Assembly (NCBI RefSeq): GCF_022869805.1
Contig: NZ_CP094974.1
Span: forward strand, 1,550,001-1,614,000
DNA: 64,000 nucleotides
Source: Halosolutus halophilus
Lineage (GTDB): Archaea; Halobacteriota; Halobacteria; Halobacteriales; Natrialbaceae
Direction: 5' to 3'
In this document: positions 10,192 to 17,529 of the stretch, in pieces
How the letters are laid out: the number at the start of each line of letters is the position of its first letter
Position numbering within the stretch: position 1 is the stretch's first letter
The notes under the pieces: generated by a model
What the model saw: the letters and a program-made list of their open reading frames with translations, nothing else
What the model was told of the DNA's origin: nothing
The model's database searches: none
Made by a program: the position numbers and the translations under genes

Positions 10192-11283
10192 TCAGTCTTC
10201 GGTCTCGGTCGGTAGCGTATTGTCCGGTTCGCCGCCCTTGTGTTCGGCGACCGTCCGGCGGTTGGTTTCGCCGACCCGATCGGCAGTCTCGGCGACGAAC
10301 TCCTCGAGGGTGTCCTGGACCGGGCTTCGGTCGTCCTTGACGAGCGCGCCTTCGCTGCCCTCGGCCCCGAAGTCGGGGTGGATCGGAATCTGGCCGAGCA
10401 GGGGAATGTCGTACTTGTCCACGATGGTCTGGGCACCCTCGGTTCCGAAGAGTCCGTGCTCGTCGTTACAGGACGGACAGATGAACGAACTCATGTTCTC
10501 GACGACGCCGAGGACGGGCGTGTTGTGCTTGTTGAACATCTGGATGCCTTTCCGGGTGTCGTCTAGCGCCATCTCCTGTGGCGTCGTGACGACGACGGCG
10601 CCGGTGACCGGCATCGACTGCAGGAGGTTCAGCGTCGCGTCACCGGTTCCCGGCGGGAGGTCGACGATGAGGTAGTCGAGGCGGCCCCACTCGACCCCCT
10701 CGAGGAACTTCAGCATGAACTTGTTGACCATCGGCCCGCGCAGGATGGCGGGGTCGTCCTCCTCTTCCATCATGAAGCCCATGCTGATGACCCGGACGCC
10801 GTCCGATCGCGGTGGGACGATGTCCTCGCTCGGGGTGACGCCGGGTTCGCTCTCGACCGGCAGGATTCGCGGGACGTTCGGGCCGTGAATGTCGGCGTCG
10901 AGCAGGCCGACCATCGCACCGCGTTTCTCGAGTCCGGCCGCGAGGTTGGCCGCGATCGTCGTCTTGCCGACGCCGCCTTTCCCGGAGGAGACGGCGATGA
11001 CGTTGCGCACCCGCGGGAGCACCTCGTCGTCGAACCCGTGTTCCGCGCCGGCCTGGGCACGGAGGTCGGCCTCGAGGCCGACTTCGTCGCAGAGTTCCCG
11101 GATTCGGTTCCCCAGTTCCATCTCCGAAGGTGCGTACGGCGCGTTCAACGCGAGCGAGATCCGCGCGGTCTCGTCGTCGATCGTGACGTCGTTGACCAGC
11201 CCCAGCGAGACGATGTCCTCGCCGATGTCGGGGTCTTCGATCTCCTCGAGTTTGATCTTGAGTTCGTGTTCTGTAATACTCAT
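10192..11283 (-). CDS. Mrp/NBP35 family P-loop Fe-S cluster carrier ATPase (363 aa)
   Basis: Residues 1-85 form an MIP18 (DUF59) domain (MSITEHELKIKLEEIEDPDIG). The P-loop domain follows with the deviant Walker A SSGKGGVGKTT and the LPPGTGD segment. A CxxC pair (FICPSCNDEH) binds the bridging Fe-S cluster. This is the archaeal ApbC/Mrp type, which delivers Fe-S clusters to apoproteins. ATG at 11283 was chosen because homologues begin with the DUF59 domain. Its neighbour is the multi-cluster Fe-S complex at 11516-15401, so a maturation link is possible but the gene is also a general housekeeping factor. Confidence 0.93.
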   Translation of the reverse strand: MSITEHELKIKLEEIEDPDIGEDIVSLGLVNDVTIDDETARISLALNAPYAPSEMELGNRIRELCDEVGLEADLRAQAGAEHGFDDEVLPRVRNVIAVSSGKGGVGKTTIAANLAAGLEKRGAMVGLLDADIHGPNVPRILPVESEPGVTPSEDIVPPRSDGVRVISMGFMMEEEDDPAILRGPMVNKFMLKFLEGVEWGRLDYLIVDLPPGTGDATLNLLQSMPVTGAVVVTTPQEMALDDTRKGIQMFNKHNTPVLGVVENMSSFICPSCNDEHGLFGTEGAQTIVDKYDIPLLGQIPIHPDFGAEGSEGALVKDDRSPVQDTLEEFVAETADRVGETNRRTVAEHKGGEPDNTLPTETED

Positions 11284-11515
11284 GGTGCGTCGATGGACGT
11301 TACCGAACGTAGGGGCTCGAAACGGGATACGTGTGATGGTTTGGAACCCGAATCCGCGCCTCCGCGGACGCACCATCCGTGGTTCGGGGGATCACGCGAT
11401 CCGTGATCCGACGACGTGACTCGGCGAATCGCACCAACGCGTCAGTTAGACTCGTGAGTCGGGATGAGTCCCGACGGCGACGGTCGGAGATTGCGACGCC
11501 GATCGGCTGGCGTCG

Positions 11516-11854
11516 TTACGGGCCGACCGGTCCGATCGGTTCGGGCATCCCGCCGTAGAAGACGATCGCGATGAGCATCGTCAGGATGAACATCCCGATC
11601 CACATCTGGGCCGTGATCCCGACCAGGTACGAGACGCCGAGCAATCCGGTCCTCGTGTTCCGTGGCGCACCGAGAAACCACGCCGCGACCATGATGTACA
11701 CCGGAACCAGGATGACCCCGAAAATGAGGTACGTGCCCGTATTCGGGAACCCGGTGAGTCCCTCCGTCCCGCCGTAGCCGTGGTAGAGGACGGCAGTGAC
11801 GAGTGTGTTGATCACACGCGTACCCCTACCGGGAACCTTGTTGTCATTTGGCAT
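11516..11854 (-). CDS. Small three-helix membrane protein, copy 2 of a tandem pair (112 aa)
   Basis: The protein has an N-terminal VLYHGYGGTEGLTGFPN segment, then three hydrophobic stretches (LIFGVILVPVYIMVAAWF, LLGVSYLVGITAQMWIG, MFILTMLIAIVFYGG) and the end PEPIGPVGP. It is a close paralogue of the protein encoded at 11972-12280: from the LYHGY motif on only about 13 positions differ, and 75 bases are identical at the DNA level. It is separated from that gene by 117 bases that include an extended N-terminus of ten residues absent from copy 1. It is probably an accessory membrane subunit of the NrfD/Fe-S complex encoded upstream. No known family name is recognised. Confidence 0.75.
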   Translation of the reverse strand: MPNDNKVPGRGTRVINTLVTAVLYHGYGGTEGLTGFPNTGTYLIFGVILVPVYIMVAAWFLGAPRNTRTGLLGVSYLVGITAQMWIGMFILTMLIAIVFYGGMPEPIGPVGP

Positions 11855-11971
11855 GCGATTGCATGGTCATTGTCGTCCCCGGTGCAAACTGCTCGAACGT
11901 ATCGACGTTTCGGATCGCAACGCTGGTGACGAGTACGCGAACGGCAAAAAGCAGTGTACAGCGCGAGGGGA

Positions 11972-12280
11972 CTACGGCCCCACACCGCCGATCGGTTCGG
12001 GCATCCCGCCGTAGAAGACGATTCCGATGAGCATCGTCAGGATGAACATCCCGATCCACATCTGGGCCGTGATCCCGACCAGGTACGAGACGCCGAGCAG
12101 CGCCGACTTCGTGTCGCGTGGCTCGCCGATGAACCACGCCGCGACCATGGCGTACACCGGGACCAGGATGACCGCGAAGATCAGCCAGGTACCGATGTTC
12201 GGGAAGCCGGTGAGGCCCTCGGTCCCGTCGTAGCCGTGGTACAGCACCCACGAGAGCGCGGTCGCGAGCGTCGCCGTCAT
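11972..12280 (-). CDS. Small three-helix membrane protein, copy 1 of a tandem pair (102 aa)
   Basis: Starts MTATLATALSWVLYHGYDG at 12280, overlapping the stop of the NrfD gene by four bases, so it is the third gene of the operon. It has three predicted membrane helices and the same YGGMPEPIG end as its paralogue at 11516-11854. The overlap indicates that it is translated with, and is probably a subunit of, the Fe-S/NrfD membrane complex. The nearly invariant block between the two copies (LLGVSYLVGITAQMWIGMF) is likely to be the part that contacts NrfD or quinone; that is inference. Confidence 0.8.
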   Translation of the reverse strand: MTATLATALSWVLYHGYDGTEGLTGFPNIGTWLIFAVILVPVYAMVAAWFIGEPRDTKSALLGVSYLVGITAQMWIGMFILTMLIGIVFYGGMPEPIGGVGP

Positions 12281-13632
12281 GCTTCCACCTCCGGCTCGGC
12301 GGCCTGTTCGTGTTCGTGGCCGTGATCCTCGTTCAGGTGCTCGATCGCGTGGAGTTCGACCACCGGAACGACCTTGGAGACGGAGAGGAAGATGAGCACC
12401 ACCATCCCGATAGTGCCAGCCAGCGACAGCCACTCGATCGCACTCGGGAAGTACTCGCCGGGAGTCGCCTCGTAGATCATGAACACCGGGTGGAGGAAGC
12501 CCTCGATGACGAACAGGAGCTTTTCGGTGAACGTCGCGGCGAGCACTGCCACGCTGACGACGAGCGCGCGCTTCTTGCTGAACAGCGCGGGTCGAATGAT
12601 CGTCGCGAAGATGTACGCGAGCGACAGGCCGATCATACCGATCGCGGTCCTGTAGATGGGACTCGCGACCTTCGCTTCGGTCGCGTGGGCCCGGGCGAGC
12701 GGGGCCTTGAACAGCCCGTTGACGCCGAACTGCAGCTGGAACCACAGGAACAGCATGCAGAAGAACCCGAGCCACAGCAGCAGCCCGCGGAAGATGTCGT
12801 CAGTGATGATGTGATCCCAGCCGTACGCGCGGCGGAACCCGTACGCGACGAGGGTGACCCCGCTGATCGCGGACATGAGAGCGATCGAGAGGAACGTCGG
12901 CCCCTGGATACCGCCTTCCCAGCCGGGCATCGCCGGCAGCAGGGCGAACAGCCACGGGATCACGCCGCCGTGGAGCAGGAGCGGGGCCATGATGATGACT
13001 GCGAGTGCGAGCCACCAGACCATCCGCTCGACGACTTCGTCCTCTTCCTCGGTGTAGCCGAGGGTCATGACCTTGTAGATCGGTTCGAAACGGTCGGGCA
13101 ACTGGTCACGCAGTCGCGTGATGTCGTAGCGAAGCGTCAGCGCGAGGTAGGTCGCCGTCAGCACGAAGTAGGCCGTGATGACGGTCACGTCCCACACCAG
13201 CGGCGAGTTGTTGACGGTGATGTGGTAGTGGCCGAGCACGCTGGTGACCATCCGATCGGGGCGGCCCATGTGGACGAGAATGTAGAATCCCGCCGCGGAG
13301 AGGCCGGCGATCGTCAACAGTTCGGCGAGACGGGCGACCGGCATGTACCGCTCCATCCCGAGCAGTCTGACCGATGCCGAGAGGATGATGCCGCCGTGAG
13401 CGATGCCGACCCACCAGATGAACGCGCCGATGTACAACCCCCAGGTCACGCCGCCGCCGGAGCCCCAGTCGCCGAGGCCGGTGACGACGAGCCCCTGTTG
13501 CAGCTGGTAGGCCCAGGCCACGAGGAAGGCCCCGAGTGCCAGGGCACAGACGGCGAACAGCGCGATGTATCCCCTCGTGAGCGAGTTGATCGGTCGGAGG
13601 ATGTCTGCCTCCGTCGGCGTTTTCGTGCTCAT
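12277..13632 (-). CDS. nrfD: NrfD/PsrC-type quinone-interacting membrane subunit (451 aa)
   Basis: A polytopic protein with about ten hydrophobic segments and the N-terminal W-G-L-Y-I-G-A-F-I-W-W-V-G-I-A-H-G-G segment characteristic of the NrfD/PsrC/ActC family, which oxidises or reduces quinones in the membrane. The C-terminal tail is His-rich (LNEDHGHEHEQ) and may bind metal. It overlaps the Fe-S gene by four bases upstream and the small subunit by four bases downstream, giving a tightly coupled operon. No molybdopterin subunit follows, so this is not a complete polysulfide or DMSO reductase; the set resembles a reduced alternative complex III core. Confidence 0.9.
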   Translation of the reverse strand: MSTKTPTEADILRPINSLTRGYIALFAVCALALGAFLVAWAYQLQQGLVVTGLGDWGSGGGVTWGLYIGAFIWWVGIAHGGIILSASVRLLGMERYMPVARLAELLTIAGLSAAGFYILVHMGRPDRMVTSVLGHYHITVNNSPLVWDVTVITAYFVLTATYLALTLRYDITRLRDQLPDRFEPIYKVMTLGYTEEEDEVVERMVWWLALAVIIMAPLLLHGGVIPWLFALLPAMPGWEGGIQGPTFLSIALMSAISGVTLVAYGFRRAYGWDHIITDDIFRGLLLWLGFFCMLFLWFQLQFGVNGLFKAPLARAHATEAKVASPIYRTAIGMIGLSLAYIFATIIRPALFSKKRALVVSVAVLAATFTEKLLFVIEGFLHPVFMIYEATPGEYFPSAIEWLSLAGTIGMVVLIFLSVSKVVPVVELHAIEHLNEDHGHEHEQAAEPEVEA

Positions 13633-15401
13633 CCGATCCTCACCCCTGCGTCACCGACGGTCTCCTCATCAAGGACTTCCTTGCGGTTGTCCGTCAGGCC
13701 GACGTCTTCGTAGGCGACCGGCCCCTCGACCTGTTCGGCCTCCGGACCGGGTTCGTTGCCGATGTAGGTGACGTTCGGGTGGGTCCCCATGTCCTCGAGC
13801 AGTTTGAACGTCGACGCGTCGCCGCCGACGTAGCTCTCGAGGACGTCCCGGGCGGTATCCTCGTCGGTGATTCCGGCTTCGGTGACCCACGGCTCCTCTT
13901 CGCCGTCGAGGATCTCCAGCGACTCCTGGACCTCGGCCGGCGTGATCTCGCGGGACTCGTAGCGATCGACGACGCCCTGGACGCTCTCTTCGGCGTTCGT
14001 GACGACGGCGTCCATCGCGTCGTTGGCGCGATCGAGGTCGTCCTGATCGGCATCGCCCTCGCCGAGGAGGGCGTCGACGATGGTCGCGAGTTCGTCCTCG
14101 GAGCGTTCGTCGCCGAACTCCTCCTCGAGGACGCTGGTGAGGGCCTCTCGGAGGTCCTCCTCCTCGAGCGAGAGTTCGTCGTCGCTGACCTCGCCCTGGA
14201 CGTACAGCGCGGCCTCGATCTCGTCGAAGTCCCAGTCGCTCTCGCTGTAGTTCATCTCGAGAAGCCCGATGTTTCCGTCGAGGAACGCGTAGGCCTCGCT
14301 GACGTCGTCCTTGTTGGGGCTCTTGCCCTCGACCTTGTTTCGGGCGCGGCCCTGGACGACGTTCGCGAGGTACTGCTGTGGGGTACTCTCGGGATCGTTC
14401 ATGTCGCCGAAGTTGATCGCCTGGGGCGGACAGGCGTCCTCGCAGGCGGTCGTTCCGACCTTTTCCTCGCCCTTGTGGCCGTCTTGGCGGCTCGGACACA
14501 TCGTACACTTGCTCATGACGCCTCGCGGGGCGCGGCTGTCGACCCAGCGACCCCGATCGTCGGTCATGTGGTCGCCTTCTTCGCCGGGTTCGGTGTCGTG
14601 CATATCCGCGATCTCCTCGGTCGAGACGTCCGGTTCGTCCCACTGGAAGTAGTTGACGCCGTACGGACAGGCCACCTGACAGTACCGACAGCCGATACAG
14701 ATGTCGTAGTCGGTCAGGACGAGGCCGTCCGAATCCCGCGTGTGCCGCGCCGTCGTCGGGCACACCTTCTCACAGGGCGCGTCGGTACAGTGCTGACACG
14801 GTCGGATGAGGCGGTTGCGTCCGCCGGGCGTCGAGTCCTCGTAGTCGAGAATGTACATCCAGTTGACGCCCTGATCGAGCTGGTTCTCTTCCTTGCAGGC
14901 GGTGACACAGGAGAGACAACCGTCACAGCGCTCGAGGTCGAGCACCATCCCCCACTGGGTACCCTCGTCTTCGCCGCCGCCGTGGCCGTCTTCTTCGGCC
15001 GCGCCGACGCTCGGTTGCTGACCGTTTTCGGCGGTCCCCCAGGCACCGAGTCCGACGGCCGCTGCGCCGGCGCCCATCTTCTTCATGACGTTCCGGCGAC
15101 TGTCCTCGCCGTCACCCTCGAACTTCTCGAGCATCCGGGTGACGGTGCCCTTCCGTTCCTCCTGGGCCCGGTCGTAGGCCTCCTCGGTCGGGCGATCGTC
15201 GACGCCGAACTCTTCCATCACGTCCTCGTGATACTTCTCGTGGAATTCGGCTTCCGAGAGTTCGCCCTTGGTGACGGCCATCGCGTCCTGGGCCATCTGC
15301 ATCCCGAGATCGCTGTCGTACTCGGTCTCGTCGAGCATCCCCTCGAGTTCGTCTTCCCACTCCTCGCCGAGCGGGTGGAACGAGTCGTCGTCCGCGCTCA
15401 T
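13629..15401 (-). CDS. Four-cluster [4Fe-4S] protein, PsrB/NrfC/HybA-like, with long N-terminal extension and large insertion (590 aa)
   Basis: Sixteen Cys in four groups (from residue 159 RCDGCLSCVTAC, 202 CQHC..C...CP, 235 CIGCRYCQVACP, 299 CTMC with 320 CEDACPP) match the four cubane clusters of PsrB/NrfC. A twin-arginine motif (SRRNVMKKMGAGAAAVGLGA) begins at residue 101, after an unusual acidic 100-residue leader. Family members usually have the Tat motif at the extreme N-terminus. After the last cluster, residues about 340-530 form an acidic helical insertion before the family's closing motif (LLEDMGTHPNVTYIGNEP). First gene of the operon with nrfD and the small subunits. It probably carries electrons between menaquinol via NrfD and an external acceptor such as a cupredoxin. 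Confidence 0.9.
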   Translation of the reverse strand: MSADDDSFHPLGEEWEDELEGMLDETEYDSDLGMQMAQDAMAVTKGELSEAEFHEKYHEDVMEEFGVDDRPTEEAYDRAQEERKGTVTRMLEKFEGDGEDSRRNVMKKMGAGAAAVGLGAWGTAENGQQPSVGAAEEDGHGGGEDEGTQWGMVLDLERCDGCLSCVTACKEENQLDQGVNWMYILDYEDSTPGGRNRLIRPCQHCTDAPCEKVCPTTARHTRDSDGLVLTDYDICIGCRYCQVACPYGVNYFQWDEPDVSTEEIADMHDTEPGEEGDHMTDDRGRWVDSRAPRGVMSKCTMCPSRQDGHKGEEKVGTTACEDACPPQAINFGDMNDPESTPQQYLANVVQGRARNKVEGKSPNKDDVSEAYAFLDGNIGLLEMNYSESDWDFDEIEAALYVQGEVSDDELSLEEEDLREALTSVLEEEFGDERSEDELATIVDALLGEGDADQDDLDRANDAMDAVVTNAEESVQGVVDRYESREITPAEVQESLEILDGEEEPWVTEAGITDEDTARDVLESYVGGDASTFKLLEDMGTHPNVTYIGNEPGPEAEQVEGPVAYEDVGLTDNRKEVLDEETVGDAGVRIG

Positions 15402-15980
15402 TTACCCAGAACACCTCTGGCAATGTTCACGTCGATCCGATATAATTGCATGCCGGCACGTAGTTGAATACATGTCTCTGTACTCTACCCGCGATTCATA
15501 ACTAGACCCGGATGAAGTATAGAGCCGATTTCCAGCGCGTGAGAATCGATACGAACAAGTTCGGTTATATAAATAAGGTATTAGTAGCTGGTGCTTGCGT
15601 ACTCTGGGGAATGGCACCAATTGTCGTTAACAGTACCACCGAAGTTGCGGTCACGCGACGGACCGTCGTGCCGACCGGAGAATCACCGACCTGGGCCCGT
15701 AATCGCCCATATATCCTGCTTCCGGAGCCGTCAGATCGGCCGTAATAATCGCCACTCTCGCCGTCGAAACGATCCGTCGATCGCAACACATCCGCCCGAA
15801 TATATTCGCACCGATCGCCATTCGGGAGCCACGCCGACGTCCGTGTGTACGACTGGCCACGCACTCGACGTCGGTTCGACGGCCGTAGGGATGCTCGAAG
15901 CACTCGAACGCACGCTCCACGCACAGGTATTCGACGGAGAATCGTCGACGATCCGTCTCGCACTCGACGCGGAGGACCGA
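15402..15980. other. Intergenic promoter region upstream of the Fe-S/NrfD operon
   Basis: No supportable gene is seen in these 579 bases. The stretch is AT-richer than its surroundings. On the minus strand a TATA-like box (read as aattatatc) at about 15437-15446 sits about 35-45 bases upstream of the Fe-S gene start, implying a short leader. On the plus strand a strong TATA-like box (ttatataaataag) lies near 15563-15576 with no convincing downstream gene. A short 44-codon open frame from an ATG at 15611 has no recognisable features. The region also holds one CGAA-N4-TTCG palindrome, listed separately. Confidence 0.5.
15797..15808. promoter_or_regulatory. CGAA-N4-TTCG palindrome (NarO/DmsR-type site)
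   Basis: CGAATATATTCG is an exact inverted repeat matching the CGAA-N4-TTCG motif reported for the haloarchaeal regulators NarO and DmsR. It is in the non-coding stretch between the HTH_10 gene and the Fe-S/NrfD operon, about 390 bases from the latter's start, so its target is not obvious. Confidence 0.5.
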
Positions 15981-16658
15981 TCAATCGCTGGCGAGTTGTT
16001 CTTCGAGACCGTCCGTCTCCTCGGCGACGCCCGGTACGTCCTCCACGAACCGCTTGACGATCGCCTCCTCGGCACGATGGAGCGTCTCGCTGCAGGTCGA
16101 CTTCGCGATGTCGAGACGGCCGGCCAGTTCCGTTAGCGAACAACACCGCGGCGTATCGTAGTAGCCTTCCTCGACGGCGGCGACGACGACCTCGAGCTGT
16201 CGTTCCGACAGGAGTTGGCTCTCGTGGAGCCGTTCCCTGACGTGTTCGATCCGGTACTGCAGGCCGAACCGTTCGAACTGTTCGGCGAGTTCGGCCAGCC
16301 GTTCGCGCGACCCGGTTACTTCGATCGTCGCCTCGCCGTCCCGGATCTCGACCGGCAACTCGATCGGCATCCCGGACTCCCGCGAGGAGAACTGCAACAG
16401 CGGGGTCGTCGTTTCGAAGTGGACGGTCGCCTCGTTGTCGCTCCACTGGGCGAGGGTCAGTTCGGTGATCTGTGGATGCTCGTCCATGTCGTCGAGCACC
16501 TCGGCCACGTCCGGACCGGTGATCCGGACGAGCGCGAACCCGGAGTCCGAGCCAGGAACGGCCGCGAGCACCCGGAACGACGCCTCCGGGTGGGCCGTCG
16601 AGACCTGCTGAATCCAGATCTGCTCGGGCATCGTGAGCGTGAGTGTTGCCTGTGCCAT
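15981..16658 (-). CDS. HTH_10 (bacterioopsin-activator/DmsR/NarO-type) transcription regulator (225 aa)
   Basis: The C-terminal 55 residues are the HTH_10 domain (LLSERQLEVVVAAVEEGYYDTPRC, then a helix-turn-helix with LAGRLDIAKSTCSETLHRAEE). The N-terminal 155 residues are the BAT-like sensing region. NarO-type proteins are described as having an N-terminal Cys cluster that could bind Fe-S; here the only Cys residues are in and next to the HTH, so redox sensing would need another mechanism. It is divergent from a DUF2249 gene, and the shared 133-base promoter contains two exact and one near CGAA-N4-TTCG palindromes. That suggests autoregulation and control of the nitrite/NO genes around it. 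Confidence 0.88.
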   Translation of the reverse strand: MAQATLTLTMPEQIWIQQVSTAHPEASFRVLAAVPGSDSGFALVRITGPDVAEVLDDMDEHPQITELTLAQWSDNEATVHFETTTPLLQFSSRESGMPIELPVEIRDGEATIEVTGSRERLAELAEQFERFGLQYRIEHVRERLHESQLLSERQLEVVVAAVEEGYYDTPRCCSLTELAGRLDIAKSTCSETLHRAEEAIVKRFVEDVPGVAEETDGLEEQLASD

Positions 16659-16659
16659 A

Positions 16660-16671
16660 CGAACGTGTTCC
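16660..16671. promoter_or_regulatory. Near-consensus CGAA-N4-TTC site at the regulator start
   Basis: CGAACGTGTTCC matches the palindrome at seven of eight fixed positions and lies directly against the ATG of the HTH_10 gene (start 16658). Bound protein there would block transcription start or early elongation, so this may be a repressor position. Confidence 0.4.
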
Positions 16672-16696
16672 GTTCGGACCTACGTACCCGTGGCTC

Positions 16697-16708
16697 CGAA
16701 TATATTCG
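16697..16708. promoter_or_regulatory. CGAA-N4-TTCG palindrome in the regulator/DUF2249 divergent promoter
   Basis: CGAATATATTCG, extended by one base on each side to a perfect 14-base palindrome (CCGAATATATTCGG), is identical in core to the site at 15797. It lies 38 bases upstream of the HTH_10 gene start and 83 bases upstream of the DUF2249 start. Confidence 0.6.
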
Positions 16709-16740
16709 GTCGAATTCCCGGTGCGTGAGAATACGCCGCT

Positions 16741-16752
16741 CGAACACGTTCG
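16741..16752. promoter_or_regulatory. CGAA-N4-TTCG palindrome upstream of DUF2249 gene
   Basis: CGAACACGTTCG matches all eight fixed positions and lies 39 bases before the ATG of the DUF2249 gene at 16792. Two other genes have such sites at nearly the same distance (17069 before 17121; 29976 before copA), consistent with a fixed activator position upstream of BRE/TATA. Confidence 0.6.
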
Positions 16753-16791
16753 CCTGAACAGCCAACCGCCGTCGACCCGAACGATCGGTCG

Positions 16792-17025
16792 ATGACGACG
16801 AATCCAGCACCCGCCGAACGGACGCTCGACGTCCGCGAGATCGACGGGGAACCGTTCGACGACATCGTGGCCGCCCTCGAGTCGCTCGGGGAGAACGATC
16901 GGCTTCGACTGATCGCACCGTTCGAGCCCGTACCGCTCTTCGAGGTTCTCGAGGCACGCGGCTTCACACACGAGAGCAACCGGCAGGAGGACGACCTCTG
17001 GCACGTCCTGATCGAGCACGCGTAG
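16792..17025 (+). CDS. DUF2249 domain protein (77 aa)
   Basis: A compact protein with the DUF2249/TusA-like pattern: LDVREIDGEPFDDIVAALES (helix after the first strand), then RLRLIAPFEPVPLFEVLEARG, ending WHVLIEHA. DUF2249 proteins are frequent next to nitrite, nitric oxide and nitrous oxide reductase genes and NO-responsive regulators, but their biochemical role is not established. This one is preceded by a CGAA-N4-TTCG palindrome and followed by a second DUF2249 gene after 95 bases. No Cys is present, so a sulfur-carrier role like TusA is unlikely for this copy. Confidence 0.85.
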   Translation: MTTNPAPAERTLDVREIDGEPFDDIVAALESLGENDRLRLIAPFEPVPLFEVLEARGFTHESNRQEDDLWHVLIEHA

Positions 17026-17068
17026 GCGACGCACGACGCCGTCCACCGTCCGCACGAGACGCGCTGTG

Positions 17069-17080
17069 CGAACTTGTTCG
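17069..17080. promoter_or_regulatory. CGAA-N4-TTCG palindrome upstream of second DUF2249 gene
   Basis: CGAACTTGTTCG matches all fixed positions and ends 40 bases before the ATG at 17121. It indicates that the second DUF2249 gene has its own promoter under the same regulator rather than relying on read-through. Confidence 0.6.
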
Positions 17081-17120
17081 GGCAAATATCGAAAGGAGTG
17101 CGACGCCGACCACCGACTGC

Positions 17121-17354
17121 ATGACACGACTCGACGTCAGGGACGTGCCGCCGGTGAACCGTCATCCGAAGATCCACGAGCAGTTCGAGGACTTAGAGCC
17201 CGGTGAGACGCTAACGATCGTCAACGACCACGAACCCAAGCCGCTGTTCTACGAGTTCCAGGCGGAAGTAGAGGAGTTCGACGCCGACGGGTACGAGGTC
17301 GAACAGGTCGCCCCGGACGAGTTCGTCGCCCGGTTCCCGAAGGTAGAGGCGTAA
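17121..17354 (+). CDS. DUF2249 domain protein (77 aa)
   Basis: Starts MTRLDVRDVPPVNRHPKI and contains the DUF2249 core H-E-Q-F-E-D-L-E-P-G-E-T-L and HEPKPLFYEFQAE. This variant carries the HPKIHEQFEDL pattern seen in DUF2249 domains fused to hemerythrin-like proteins in other organisms, with His residues that could bind a metal. It follows another DUF2249 gene of the same length but with low identity. Context (regulator, nirK, heme-copper NO reductase candidate) suggests a role in NO or nitrite metabolism; no direct function can be stated. Confidence 0.85.
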   Translation: MTRLDVRDVPPVNRHPKIHEQFEDLEPGETLTIVNDHEPKPLFYEFQAEVEEFDADGYEVEQVAPDEFVARFPKVEA

Positions 17355-17529
17355 CTCACGATCGACGGACGATGCTCCGTCCAACTGGGCTGATCTGCAC
17401 AGCCATCGAACGCGACGCGGACGGCGCGATCGCCACCCGCGGGGTGACGTCGCTCGAGGCCACGACGCGAGTCCCCGCGAATCACGAACTGACGGCGGCT
17501 CCGACCGGCGCGATTACGATCGAGACGAG

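Noticed and set aside
15565-17127. 520-codon minus frame across the HTH_10 regulator and DUF2249 promoter
   Set aside because: Out of frame with the regulator and spans promoter palindromes; basic low-complexity product.
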